A stretch of DNA of 39,963 nt from Alphaproteobacteria bacterium (GTDB lineage Bacteria; Pseudomonadota; Alphaproteobacteria; Rhizobiales; Hyphomicrobiaceae). The translations under genes and the position numbers were made by a program. Location of the stretch: the NCBI GenBank assembly GCA_018819265.1, contig JAHJQI010000080.1:1-39963 (forward strand), in the 5' to 3' direction. Below are positions 16,426-24,325 of this stretch, piece after piece. Numbering within the stretch: position 1 is the stretch's first letter; every line of letters starts with the position of its first letter. A model generated the notes under the pieces. The model worked only from the letters and a program-made list of their open reading frames with translations. It was not told the DNA's origin and made no database searches.

Positions 16426-16758
16426 GGATTAACCCGCCTTGGATCTTGAGCCTGTGTCCTAAACGTATTTGGAAGTTGCGCTGCGATGAATCAGGACAAT
16501 CTTCATCCGACATCGTCAAATCAAATCAACTAAATCACCATAACCCGAATCATACAAAAAGATGAGCATAAAACTAACCATCAGGCGCCATTAAGTAAAT
16601 TTTAAGAAAATGTATATTCAACAGCGGCCCGCGACAAGCACCTTTCGGCAAGCGGAAGGCAGCACGACCACAAGCCGTATTGGGCATTGCCCAAGAATAA
16701 AGCCGGCGGATCCGGACAAATCCGCAGGAACAATAACGTTAACCAGCAGACGGAATTC
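16426..16758. other. AT-rich intergenic region
   Basis: These 333 bp are markedly more AT-rich than the surroundings and carry no convincing ORF. They lie upstream of the minus-strand hypothetical and downstream of the DUF1287 stop. The only motif I can point to is the CtrA-like pair listed separately at 16591-16605. Confidence 0.5.
16591..16605. promoter_or_regulatory. CtrA-like site (TTAA-N7-TTAA)
   Basis: TTAA at 16591-16594 and TTAA at 16602-16605 are separated by exactly 7 nt, the spacing of the alphaproteobacterial cell-cycle regulator CtrA. It lies in the AT-rich spacer about 170 bp upstream of GTG 16425. The local AT richness makes a chance match possible. Confidence 0.3.
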
Positions 16759-17391
16759 TCATTTCTTCCAGTCCTTGATGTGGGGAGCACGCTGATACCG
16801 GAAATGCCCGGTGATTTCGCTGCCGAACAGCCAATCCTCCTCGCGCACGCCATAACCACGGTTGTGAATGACAAGCGGAACGCCGGCCATTGACTTGGCA
16901 TCCGAGACGACCGCGATGTGCGTCTTGGAGAACGTCCCGTCGGGAAGGTGGTAGGAAACGAGATCGCCAGGCTCATAGTCCTCGGGCTTGTTGCTCACCG
17001 CCAGCCGGGTCCCGTAGCGGGCAAGGAAGTTTTTCAAGACGACAACCCGCCGGTGATCGATATTTCGGTCGCCAGAGCCCAACCCGGACTCATGCACCAG
17101 CTGTTGCAGATCGATCCCCAGCTGGCGGTAGGCGCGCACGATGACGTCGGTACACACGCCGATGTACCAGGGCACGTCTCCCATCGGATATTCGAGCTTG
17201 CGATAGGCCGGATCGTAGATGACGGGCACCGCGCGCTGAGCGCGCGCCGCGGCGACGAGTTCCATCGCGAACGCCTTCTGTTCCTCGTCAAGGGCCGCCC
17301 GCGCGGGAAAACCGCTGAGAAGGATCGGTGCGACGCAAAACAACAGCCCAGCAGCACTTTGTGCAAGAAAACAGCGGCGCGCCACAAGCAC
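16759..17391 (-). CDS. DUF1287 domain periplasmic protein
   Basis: The protein has about 210 residues, with an N-terminal export signal followed by the DUF1287 domain, which has an NlpC/P60-like fold. Conserved landmarks are GVCTDVIVRAYRQLGIDLQQLVHE with the probable catalytic Cys, then DRNIDHRR, GDLVSYHLPDGT, HIAVVSD with the probable His, VIHNRGYGV and ITGHFRY. Members are predicted cell-wall hydrolases or related thiol enzymes; activity is unproven. The signal starts with RRCFLAQ and a hydrophobic stretch to PARA, which fits a Tat-type motif. GTG 17391 has GGAG 8 nt upstream and puts the signal at the N-terminus; the frame is open to GTG 17469. The segment between LVHE and DRNIDHRR is shorter than usual for the family. 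Confidence 0.82.
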   Translation of the reverse strand: MLVARRCFLAQSAAGLLFCVAPILLSGFPARAALDEEQKAFAMELVAAARAQRAVPVIYDPAYRKLEYPMGDVPWYIGVCTDVIVRAYRQLGIDLQQLVHESGLGSGDRNIDHRRVVVLKNFLARYGTRLAVSNKPEDYEPGDLVSYHLPDGTFSKTHIAVVSDAKSMAGVPLVIHNRGYGVREEDWLFGSEITGHFRYQRAPHIKDWKK

Positions 17392-17510
17392 GTGCGGATC
17401 TCCGGATCGAACGGTATCGAAAACGACGTCCCAGTAGATCACCCGGTGACAAAGCGGTCTACTGTTCACGCGGAAAAGCTTACATCGGATGCAAGGCAGC
17501 GTTGCGGCTG

Positions 17511-17588
17511 CTAGTACCGCCGATCAGAAGTCCCTGTGTCGTATCAGTCAACCGCTTTCAGGGACTTCTGATCGAAAAGCGGTACTAG
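17511..17588. repeat. Long palindrome 1 (26-bp arms)
   Basis: The left arm at 17511-17536 pairs with 17559-17574 (16 bp, exact) and 17579-17588 (10 bp, exact), with a 4-nt AAAA bulge on the right and a 22-nt loop. Immediately after it, TAGAAT-CAAT-ATTCTA at 17586-17601 forms a small AT hairpin. It lies between the gluQ stop and the DUF1287 start, both minus strand, and could end the gluQ transcript. The arms are far longer than a normal terminator needs, which points to a palindromic repeat element. Confidence 0.7.
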
Positions 17589-17613
17589 AATCAATATTCT
17601 ACCAGAACCCTCT

Positions 17614-17670
17614 GCTTTCAGAAGTTCGTCAAGGTGGTTGCCGCGAATGACTCAACGAACTTCTGAAAGC
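17614..17670. repeat. Palindrome 2 (16-bp arms)
   Basis: GCTTTCAGAAGTTCGT at 17614-17629 pairs perfectly with 17655-17670, with a 25-nt loop. The element lies 5 bp beyond the gluQ stop and shares the CTTTCAG core with palindrome 1, so the two may be diverged members of one family. Confidence 0.65.
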
Positions 17671-17675
17671 GGGTA

Positions 17676-18587
17676 CTACGCCACGTCATGAAAGCCGAGC
17701 TTCGCCATGACGTCGCCGCGCGTCCAACCGGCCTCCCGCAGGCTTCGCAGACTTGTTGCCGAATCCGATTTGGACAGCTTGAGCCCATTGCCATCAAGGA
17801 CCAGATCGTGATGGTGATAGACCGGCTCGGGAAGGTCGAGCAGCACTTGCAGGAGCCGATGGATAGCCGTGGCATGGATGAGATCCTTGCCGCGGACGAC
17901 ATGCGTCACCCCCTGGCGCGCATCGTCGACGACGACCGACAGATGGTAACTCGTCGGCACGTCTTTGCGTTGCAGGACGATATCGCCCCACGCCAGCGGA
18001 TCGGCGAATACCATTTCCACTTGCCCCGCCGCATCCATCTCGCGCCAGCTCAATTGCTGCTCGCTCATCGCGTGCCCGGCACGCTCTCTCGCCAGCGCCA
18101 CCGCCCGGGCCATATCGAGACGCATGGCATAGGGCTCCCCTCCAGCCTTGCGCCGCTCGGCCTCCTTGGGGTCAAGTCCGCGATGCAGGCCGGGGTAGAC
18201 AGGTGCGCCATCCGGATCGAGCCGCAAACCGGTTTCATGGGCCGCCGCCAGGATTTCCGCGCGCGCCGCGAAACACGGATAGACCAACCCCAGTGCGTCG
18301 AGCCGGTCCGCAGCCTTCTGATAGTCGGGAAGGTGCCGGGACTGGCGCAGCGGCTCCTCATCGAACGTGACGCCAAGCCAGGCAAGATCCTCGCCGATGG
18401 CCTCGACGAACTCGTCGCGCGTGCGCCCGGTATCGATATCCTCGATGCGAAGAAGAAGGCGCCCGCCCGACGCCCTGGCCATTCGCTGATTGATCAGCGC
18501 CGAGGCGGCGTGCCCGAGATGCAGGAAGCCGTTCGGACTGGGCGCAAACCGGAAGACCGGCCGGGCTGCGGTTGGCTGCTCGCTCAA
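17676..18587 (-). CDS. gluQ: Glutamyl-Q tRNA(Asp) synthetase
   Basis: This 303-residue enzyme activates glutamate and attaches it to queuosine at position 34 of tRNA(Asp). It resembles the catalytic half of glutamyl-tRNA synthetase without an anticodon-binding domain. It shows FAPSPNGFLHLGHA (HIGH region, about 13-26), RIEDIDTGR, and the KMSKS variant KLSKS near 273. The zinc-binding cluster is degenerate: YPCFAARAE keeps one cysteine where others have CxC, and YPGLHRGL lacks the later cysteine. The start appears to be TTG 18587 with GGAAG 9 nt upstream; a TAA closes the frame shortly before. Strong palindromes follow the stop. Confidence 0.9.
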   Translation of the reverse strand: MSEQPTAARPVFRFAPSPNGFLHLGHAASALINQRMARASGGRLLLRIEDIDTGRTRDEFVEAIGEDLAWLGVTFDEEPLRQSRHLPDYQKAADRLDALGLVYPCFAARAEILAAAHETGLRLDPDGAPVYPGLHRGLDPKEAERRKAGGEPYAMRLDMARAVALARERAGHAMSEQQLSWREMDAAGQVEMVFADPLAWGDIVLQRKDVPTSYHLSVVVDDARQGVTHVVRGKDLIHATAIHRLLQVLLDLPEPVYHHHDLVLDGNGLKLSKSDSATSLRSLREAGWTRGDVMAKLGFHDVA

Positions 18588-18740
18588 GTCGATCCACTTC
18601 CAGAATAATTATCCAAGCTCTTCTTCAGGGCCCTGGGCGCAGACCCTCGTCATGAATGCAATCGGGCCGCCGCGTCCGCCATTGACGCGCCGGTCGGCGG
18701 TCCGCGACATTCCAGTATTCTGGATCAAACGTTGGAACCC

Positions 18741-18757
18741 AAGTGTCAGAGTCGGAA
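18741..18757. repeat. Short dispersed repeat, copy A
   Basis: AAGTGTCAGAGTCGGAA here matches AAGTGTCGGAGTCGGAA at 27837-27853 in 16 of 17 positions. This copy ends 5 nt before the AlkA-like start and supplies its probable Shine-Dalgarno GGAA. Confidence 0.4.
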
Positions 18758-18762
18758 CACTA

Positions 18763-19434
18763 ATGACCATGCCCGCCTCTTCCAAGCGCCGAACGGCCAA
18801 TGCGATCATAGCGACCGCCAGCGACATCTCCAAAGGCTGCCGCGCGTTATCCCGCCGCTGCGTGCACATGCGCGCCATCCACGATCAGCTCGGCGACCCG
18901 CCGCTGCGCCGCAGCGAATCGGGCTTTCCCGGCCTCGCTCGCATCGTCGTCGGCCAACAGCTCTCGATCGCCAGCGCCGACGCCATATGGACGCGCGTCA
19001 AGACCGCCATCGATCCGCTGGAACCGCACGCAATGCTGTCGCTGGACGAGGCGGCAATGCGCGGACTTGGCCTGTCGCGCCCCAAGATCAGGACGCTGCG
19101 CGCCATCGCTTCGGCAACCGCCAGCGGTGAAATCTGCTTCGCGGACCTACCGGACTTGAGCGAATCCGAAATACGAAACCGCCTTACCGCCATCCCCGGA
19201 ATCGGACCCTGGTCGGCCGACATCTACCTCATGTTCTGCCTGGGTGCGCGCGATGCCTTTGCGCCAGGCGACCTTGCCCTGCAGGAAGCCGTGCGCATGG
19301 TCTACGGGCGCGAATCACGGCCAGGTCCGGACGAATTGGAGGCCATCGCGGAACGCTGGCGCCCCTGGCGCGGAGTCGCAGCCCGGTTACTCTGGGCCGA
19401 TTATGCCCACCGCCGCGCACGGCCTGAACGGTGA
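18763..19434 (+). CDS. DNA-3-methyladenine glycosylase II, AlkA-like (HhH-GPD)
   Basis: The 223-residue protein belongs to the helix-hairpin-helix glycosylases that excise alkylated bases. It has GLARIVVGQQLSIASA, typical of the AlkA/Mag branch, the hairpin LTAIPGIGPWSADIY at 141-155, and the catalytic aspartate D170 in APGDLALQEAV. No iron-sulfur cysteines are present, as expected for AlkA rather than Nth/MutY. It lacks the extra N-terminal domain of E. coli AlkA (282 residues), so it is closer to the short Mag1-like form. ATG 18763 follows GGAA by 5 nt; the open frame upstream overlaps the 5' end of gluQ and is not coding. An alkB-like gene at 28946 serves the same repair need. Confidence 0.9.
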   Translation: MTMPASSKRRTANAIIATASDISKGCRALSRRCVHMRAIHDQLGDPPLRRSESGFPGLARIVVGQQLSIASADAIWTRVKTAIDPLEPHAMLSLDEAAMRGLGLSRPKIRTLRAIASATASGEICFADLPDLSESEIRNRLTAIPGIGPWSADIYLMFCLGARDAFAPGDLALQEAVRMVYGRESRPGPDELEAIAERWRPWRGVAARLLWADYAHRRARPER

Positions 19435-19600
19435 GATCCTTTTCCCGCCGACATGCCGCCTTCTTGCAAAACACAAGCCGCCGCGCCATCTGAGCGATGC
19501 GCATGAAGCGTGTTCAGGCAGCCTGCGGGCCGCCTAAGGCCTTCTAATCCACAACAGAATGCGTGTTGTCGCGAGGAGCTTCACAGAGCTGACATGCATT

Positions 19601-19664
19601 TAGAGCAACATTCGATCTGACGGGATTGCCGAAGGCGATTCCTGGATCGGATAAAGTTGCTCTA
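19601..19664. repeat. Palindromic element with TAGAGCAAC arms
   Basis: TAGAGCAAC at 19601-19609 and GTTGCTCTA at 19656-19664 are exact reverse complements. Inner CGATC/GATCG segments (around 19613 and 19645) extend the pairing imperfectly. TCTAGAGCA-type termini are common in dispersed rhizobial repeats. Confidence 0.55.
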
Positions 19665-19675
19665 GAATCATAATG

Positions 19676-19741
19676 CTAGAGCATCTATATCCGACCAGCC
19701 GATCGCGAAAAGCGATCGCGTATGGTCAGATGATGCACTAG
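19676..19741. repeat. Dispersed palindromic repeat, copy 2 (cruciform)
   Basis: CTAGAGCATC at 19676-19685 pairs with GATGCACTAG at 19732-19741 (9 of 10). At the centre GATCGC at 19701-19706 pairs with GCGATC at 19712-19717. The right half contains the 21-mer shared with 7505-7525. Confidence 0.6.
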
Positions 19742-19808
19742 TATCCGAGCACTGGTCTGGTGGCGCGGACCGATTCTTTAAAAGAACCCAACAGGAGGCA
19801 AGAACGTG

Positions 19809-20366
19809 ATGCGTTCTGCTGCAATGCTGGAAAGATCTCCGGCCCTGGTCCTCAACGCCGACTTCCGGCCCTTGAGCTATTATCCGCTATCTCTTTGGAG
19901 CTGGCAGGAGACGGTCAAGGCTGTCTTCCTCGAACGTGTCAACATTGTTTCCGAATACGACCACCAGGTTTCAAGCCCCACCTTCAAGATGCGGCTGCCG
20001 AGCGTGGTTTCGCTGAAGACCTACGTGAAGCCCGCGCTGTTCCCGGCGTTCACGCGCTTCAACGTGTTCCTGCGCGACCGTTTCTCATGCCAATACTGCG
20101 GCGCTCAGCACGACCTGACGTTCGACCACTTGATCCCGCGCTCGCGCGGCGGCCTGACGCGTTGGGATAACGTCGTCACTGCTTGCGCACCGTGCAACTT
20201 GGCCAAGGGTGGAGATATGCCGGAAGTCGCCGGGATGCTGCCGATGCAGTCGCCGTATCGTCCGACGGTATTCGAGCTGCATCGAAACGGCCGGCTGTTC
20301 CCGCCCAACTATCTGCACATTAGCTGGCTCGATTACCTCTATTGGGATACCGAACTGGAACCCTAA
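19809..20366 (+). CDS. HNH endonuclease family protein
   Basis: The protein has 185 residues. The C-terminal HNH module has C94 and C97 (CQYCG), then DHLIPRSRGG with catalytic H107, N121, and a second pair C126 and C129 (CAPCN), so it is of the zinc-stabilised McrA-like type. The N-terminal half, with NADFRPLSYYPLSLWSWQE, is conserved in a chromosomal family found throughout alphaproteobacteria and cyanobacteria. Its cellular role is unknown. AGGAGG at 19793-19798 could serve ATG 19809 (10 nt) or GTG 19806 (7 nt). A clear intrinsic terminator follows at 20411. No methyltransferase or restriction partner is adjacent. Confidence 0.9.
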   Translation: MRSAAMLERSPALVLNADFRPLSYYPLSLWSWQETVKAVFLERVNIVSEYDHQVSSPTFKMRLPSVVSLKTYVKPALFPAFTRFNVFLRDRFSCQYCGAQHDLTFDHLIPRSRGGLTRWDNVVTACAPCNLAKGGDMPEVAGMLPMQSPYRPTVFELHRNGRLFPPNYLHISWLDYLYWDTELEP

Positions 20367-20410
20367 ACGGCCAAACGCGGGACCAGCAGGAGCTGAAGAA
20401 GCATACGCTG

Positions 20411-20436
20411 AAGGGCGCCAGTGCGGCGCCCTTTTT
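20411..20436 (+). terminator. Rho-independent terminator after the HNH gene
   Basis: AAGGGCGCC at 20411-20419 pairs perfectly with GGCGCCCTT at 20425-20433 around a 5-nt loop, followed by further T residues to 20436. It lies 45 bp after the HNH stop. Confidence 0.85.
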
Positions 20437-20448
20437 CGTGGACTGTCA

Positions 20449-20688
20449 TCATGCAGCCCGGCGCTGGCCTGGAGCGCACATCACTTCGGCGATGATTTCC
20501 ACCGCCTTGCTCCAGTCATCCTTGACCGTCGCCGCATGGCTGCCCAGTCCGAATGCTTTCAGCGCATCGGCGGGTGCCCCACCGTCCCGGAAGACGCGCG
20601 CACAAACCTGCCGGGCGAATCCGAGCGTCTGGTGCCATTGCATCTGATCGACGTACTCTGGGGTCATCTGCATCTCGAGGGTCTCCAT
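20449..20688 (-). CDS. Small hypothetical protein
   Basis: This is a possible 79-residue protein starting METLEMQMTPEYVDQ. The composition is natural, with amphipathic helices, few arginines, and motifs such as GGAPADALKAFGLG. It contains one tryptophan-rich segment (MQWHQTLGF) and two cysteines. There is no clear Shine-Dalgarno. The frame stays open upstream to 21009, but that part is arginine-rich and not protein-like; ATG 20715 is an alternative start. It converges on the HNH terminator. I do not recognise the family, and it could be a gene remnant. Confidence 0.45.
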   Translation of the reverse strand: METLEMQMTPEYVDQMQWHQTLGFARQVCARVFRDGGAPADALKAFGLGSHAATVKDDWSKAVEIIAEVMCAPGQRRAA

Positions 20689-20922
20689 GAACTTTGTAGC
20701 GACCGGCACAGGCATTGTTGGCAGGTACGAGGAGTGCAGACATGCTGTAACGCGCAACCTGGACACACAGCACTTAGATGAAGCGAACTTCACCGCACTC
20801 GACGCACCTGCCAGCTCTTCGGAGATCGACCGAACAACCGGTGCTGATCTCACATTCGAATTAAGCGGCCAATGCCGGAGGGCTTTGACGAACGACAAAC
20901 TCGGGATACGACGCAGACGATT

Positions 20923-20950
20923 CGAAACTCGAAACTCGAAACTCGCAACT
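20923..20950. repeat. Heptamer tandem repeat
   Basis: CGAAACT is repeated three times without interruption, followed by a fourth copy CGCAACT, over 28 bp. It ends where the possible phasin-like fragment has its stop. Confidence 0.7.
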
Positions 20951-21531
20951 ACTTGCCGACGCTGACGCCACCGACGACCTGGGCCACGACTTCGCTGATC
21001 GGACGCCACGTCTCTTCACGACTTTTCACGACGCTTCTCACTTGACTGGGCTGCGACCGGCACTGCAGGCGAACCGCACCTCGCTCGCACCGGCCACAGC
21101 TGACTGACAGTTACTTGAGGCGGATGGGGCTTGCATCCAGCCTCGCTCAAGAACGCTAACTCACTTCACTTGCTCGCAAGCCTCGACATCTGCGCGCCGA
21201 TAAAGCGGAACTTCATCCGGCTTGCCTTGCGCTTGGAGCCTTCGAACACCGCGGGGAGCGTGTCCTTCGGCAAAGCGCCTGGCGCAAACTGAGACTGGCG
21301 GGACTGACGGAACGCAAGAAACTCTGACGCACTGAGGCCTGGCCGCGAGGCTGGGCCGGAAACAAACGCGACATCACGCAAAACCAACTCGGACGCAGAC
21401 ACGGATACGACGCTGCAAACTGGACTGATGGACATGGGAGAAACGCCACTCACCGTTACGACGCGACTGGATACGACGCTGTACAAACGCGTTACGAACA
21501 GGCGAAGCCAGGACGGACGCGGCATCCGCAC
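20949..21531 (-). pseudogene. Possible decayed phasin-like gene, in fragments
   Basis: Two minus-strand fragments look like protein. The frame at 21166-21531 includes GLSASEFLAFRQSRQSQF, which recalls the KSPSEFxELxxxxARKQF phrase of rhizobial phasins. A different frame at 20949-21040 reads VVKSREETWRPISEVVAQVV and stops at 20949, like an amphipathic phasin C-terminus. The pieces are separated by stops and a frame change. Phasins coat polyhydroxyalkanoate granules. The resemblance is from memory and weak. Confidence 0.25.
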
Positions 21532-21858
21532 TTCACAGGCTTGGCGGGACGGCCAATCGCCTTGACAACTCTAACGACGCGTACGAACTCGAACAGGCGG
21601 GGTAGTGGGCACTTGCCGGGAATGCTTCATCGGCTGACTCGAAGCCGGTTGCGGCGATCCCTTCGGTTGCGGGCCGGGCTTGTCCCCCGGCGTTGAAGAG
21701 CAATTAACTGTTCCTTTTAGGCTACATAAAGGCGCAAAAACGCTCCATCCCCGGCAAATAGATTAACAAGGGATAAACAAGCAACAGCGGCCTCCGAAGT
21801 GCCGTACTCCGCACCTGAAGACTCCCGACTAGCGCACTGTTTAAGAGGGTAAAAACCG

Positions 21859-22380
21859 TCAGCGACGGTCGGGTGAGGCGAACGCCGCTTTCAGCGAACC
21901 GATGAAGATTGCGAAAGACAGCAATGCATTCCAACCGGCAAATGACAGCCCCAGGAACCACCATTCGGGCTTATCGCATCGCACCACATTGGTGTTCTCG
22001 ATCGCGCCGATAAGCCCGTCTGCCGAAGTCGAAATCTCTTGGCCGCCCGAACACGCCGCCGGACCGGGCCAGAATCCGTATTCCGCGCCGGCCTGGTAGA
22101 CGCCGAGTCCGGAGTTGGCCAGAAACGCCAGCGATACGAGTAGGAAGACGATGGCGGCCGTCCTGCGTTGGTCCGCGCTCAGCACCACCAGAGCCGCAAA
22201 CAGCGCCGGCACGCCGACGTAGTACGCATAGCGTTGCTGATAGCAGAGCGGGCAGGGTTGATAGCCGCCGATATACTGGAACGCGAGCGCCGCGAGAATT
22301 ACCACCGCCGCCAGAAAAAGCATCGTGCCGCCGAGTTCATAGGCTTGTGATCTGATTGGATTGGCCGGCCCGGTACGCAT
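21859..22380 (-). CDS. dsbB: Disulfide bond formation protein B
   Basis: This 173-residue inner-membrane quinone reductase reoxidises periplasmic DsbA. Four membrane helices are visible (about 18-37, 48-68, 74-92 and 143-163). The first periplasmic loop carries CPLC (C43, C46), and the second carries C110 and C135, the pair that exchanges with DsbA. ATG 22380 has AAGGTG 7 nt upstream; the GTG 22401 start is less likely. It lies 27 bp after the YqaA/DedA-like gene on the same strand, so the two probably form one operon. The gene preceding the promoter desert is undefined. Confidence 0.92.
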   Translation of the reverse strand: MRTGPANPIRSQAYELGGTMLFLAAVVILAALAFQYIGGYQPCPLCYQQRYAYYVGVPALFAALVVLSADQRRTAAIVFLLVSLAFLANSGLGVYQAGAEYGFWPGPAACSGGQEISTSADGLIGAIENTNVVRCDKPEWWFLGLSFAGWNALLSFAIFIGSLKAAFASPDRR

Positions 22381-22407
22381 GCTGACACCTTGTTGCTGCA
22401 CCCAGTT

Positions 22408-22989
22408 CTACAAGAGATACCTGATCGCTATGAAGCCGCCGAAGAGCAAGACCACGAACACGGTAAATACCAGCCCGAGCCGGCGCTCGATAAAATCCCG
22501 GATTGGCGGGCCGAACCAGTAGAGCAGCGCCGCGACAACAAAGAATCGCAGGCCCCGGGACAATACGCTGGCAAGCAGGAACATGAAGATATTGAGCTGC
22601 GTCGCGCCGCTGGCGATGGTGATCACCTTGTAGGGAAACGGCGTCACCCCGAACACGAATACGATCCATGCGCCGTAGTCGTTGTATTGCGCCGCGAACG
22701 TCGCGAATTTCTCGGCGTAGCCGTAGAATTCAATCATCGGCCTGCCGATCGATTCAAACAGGAAATAGCCGATGAGATAGCCGAACACCCCGCCCAGCAC
22801 CGACCCGACGGTGGCAACGGTGGCGTAGAACCACGCCTTGGCGCGCTTCGCCAGCACCATCGGGATGAGCATGATGTCGGGGGGAATGGGAAAGAAGGAG
22901 CTTTCGACGAACGAAACGCCGAACAGCGCGGGGACGGCATGCTTGTGGCTGGCTGCCCGCATCGTCCAGTCATACAGGGATCGGATCAT
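22408..22989 (-). CDS. YqaA/DedA family inner-membrane protein
   Basis: The 193-residue protein belongs to the SNARE-associated/DedA superfamily, close to E. coli YqaA. The conserved FVESSFFPIPPDIMLIPMVL opening is followed by GGVFGYLIGYFLFE and a second motif, FGVTPFPYKVITIASGA, forming two re-entrant hairpins, plus C-terminal helices. DedA proteins are linked to lipid carrier recycling and membrane homeostasis, while YqaA's own substrate is unknown. It is upstream of dsbB with a short gap, suggesting joint expression of envelope functions. Start ATG 22989 gives the usual family length. Confidence 0.88.
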   Translation of the reverse strand: MIRSLYDWTMRAASHKHAVPALFGVSFVESSFFPIPPDIMLIPMVLAKRAKAWFYATVATVGSVLGGVFGYLIGYFLFESIGRPMIEFYGYAEKFATFAAQYNDYGAWIVFVFGVTPFPYKVITIASGATQLNIFMFLLASVLSRGLRFFVVAALLYWFGPPIRDFIERRLGLVFTVFVVLLFGGFIAIRYLL

Positions 22990-23044
22990 GGTACCGTGGA
23001 AGTCGAGAAGGGATCACGAATGGTCTACACGCCTTAGCACATAG

Positions 23045-24325
23045 TCAGGTTATCGATTCCGCGACATTTCCAGCCTTGACAAAACTCGCCGAGATCTGGC
23101 GCACCAGTTCGTTGATCAGGAACCGGCCCGGGCCGACAGCCCGCAGCCGTCCGTCATCGACGCTCTCGAGGACGCCCTCCCCCACCAGCCGGGCGAGAGT
23201 TTCACCGCCGGCACGAACGCCACCGACTTCGGCAAGCCGATGGAGGTCGAGTCCCTCGCGCAGCCGCAGTCCCATCAGCAGCATCTCGTCGGCCGCCACC
23301 TCCCGGGATATCGGCTCCAGCTCCGTGATGCCGTGGCCGCCGGCCTCAACCAGCCCAGCCCACGTCTCGGGATGCCGCTCGATCACCGTCGCCAGCCGCC
23401 CGCCATCCGTGATGATCCGCCCATGCGCACCCGGGCCGACGCCGGCATATTCTCCATAACGCCAATAGATGAGATTGTGCCGGCTCTCCTCACCAGGGCG
23501 GGCGTGATTGGAAACCTCATAGGCTGGCAGCCCTGCGGCGTCCGTCATCTCCTGGGTTGCTTCAAACATGTCGGTCGCCGTATCCTCATCCGGCACCACG
23601 AGTTGGCCTGCCGCGTGGAGTTTCTCGAACATTGTCCCCGGCTCTATGGTCAGCTGGTAGAGCGACAGATGCGACGGCCCGAAAGCCAGCGCCTCGGCAA
23701 GTTCCGACCGCCACGCGGCAAGGTCTTGCCCGCTGCGCGCATAGATGAGATCGAAGGACGTCCGCTCGAACGTGCCGGTGGCTATTTTCAGCGCCGCCTT
23801 GGCTTCATCGACCGTGTGAATGCGCCCCAGCGCCCTCAGGTCCGCTGCGACGAGCGACTGCACACCCAGCGACACGCGGTTGACGCCGGCGGCGCGATAA
23901 TCGCGAAACCGCCCCGCCTCGACGGAACCGGGATTGGCTTCCAGCGTGATCTCGGCGTCCTGATCGAGTTCCCAGAGCCGCGCAATTTCATCGAGGATCG
24001 CTGCAACCGTCGACCCCTGCATCAGCGACGGCGTCCCGCCTCCGAAGAATACGCTGCCGGCACGGCGCGGCCCGGTCAATTGGCGGAAGTGCTGCAACTC
24101 GCGCAGGTAGGCCGACAGGAACCGGGCTTCATCCCAGCCCGTGCGTCCGTCCAGCCCGCCGAAGCGGACGTGGCTGTTGAAGTCGCAATAGGGACACTTC
24201 TGCGCACAGAACGGCCAGTGCACATAAACGCCGAACGGAGGCTCCCCGGCACGCAGCCGGTCAGCCGCATTCAACGCTGACCGGTCCGGCTGCCCGCCAG
24301 CAGCGCTTTCGCCAACAACCGCCAA
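23045..24325 (-). CDS. hemW: Radical SAM haem chaperone HemW (HemN-like)
   Basis: This 426-residue radical SAM protein has the cluster motif CAQKCPYC (C40, C44, C47). YCDFNSH right after it is typical of HemW, while true coproporphyrinogen dehydrogenase HemN has YCxCN. Other family marks are [24 protein letters not shown] and [12 protein letters not shown]. HemW proteins bind haem and are thought to deliver it to haem proteins rather than oxidise coproporphyrinogen. The start is an unusual TTG 24325, supported by AGGAGG 7 nt upstream, lying 55 bp inside rdgB. No ATG exists before the conserved GVYVHWPFC. The overlap implies translational coupling with rdgB. Confidence 0.92.
   Translation of the reverse strand: MAVVGESAAGGQPDRSALNAADRLRAGEPPFGVYVHWPFCAQKCPYCDFNSHVRFGGLDGRTGWDEARFLSAYLRELQHFRQLTGPRRAGSVFFGGGTPSLMQGSTVAAILDEIARLWELDQDAEITLEANPGSVEAGRFRDYRAAGVNRVSLGVQSLVAADLRALGRIHTVDEAKAALKIATGTFERTSFDLIYARSGQDLAAWRSELAEALAFGPSHLSLYQLTIEPGTMFEKLHAAGQLVVPDEDTATDMFEATQEMTDAAGLPAYEVSNHARPGEESRHNLIYWRYGEYAGVGPGAHGRIITDGGRLATVIERHPETWAGLVEAGGHGITELEPISREVAADEMLLMGLRLREGLDLHRLAEVGGVRAGGETLARLVGEGVLESVDDGRLRAVGPGRFLINELVRQISASFVKAGNVAESIT

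Larger units (their letters stand above)
19435..19808. other. Intergenic region rich in palindromes
   Basis: There is no gene in these 374 bp. The second half is occupied by the two palindromic elements listed at 19601-19664 and 19676-19741. The last 65 bp should contain the promoter of the HNH gene; I could not pick a clear -35/-10 pair. Confidence 0.6.
20689..21858. other. 1.2-kb stretch without a convincing intact gene
   Basis: Six-frame reading gives only short, serine- or arginine-rich frames. The region holds an AGTTTCG-type tandem repeat (20923-20950), three copies of GGATACGACGC (20904, 21403, 21469), a stem-loop at 21114-21151 (CTTGAG/CTCAAG outside, GGATG/CATCC inside), and a GCCGGG/CCCGGC hairpin near 21676. 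Possible phasin-like fragments are listed separately. The composition suggests decayed coding DNA or an undescribed RNA rather than a promoter region. Confidence 0.5.

Noticed and set aside
21166..21531. 121-codon minus frame as an intact gene
   Set aside because: Serine/valine-rich N-terminus, no ribosome binding site and no recognisable full domain; kept only as a possible pseudogene fragment.
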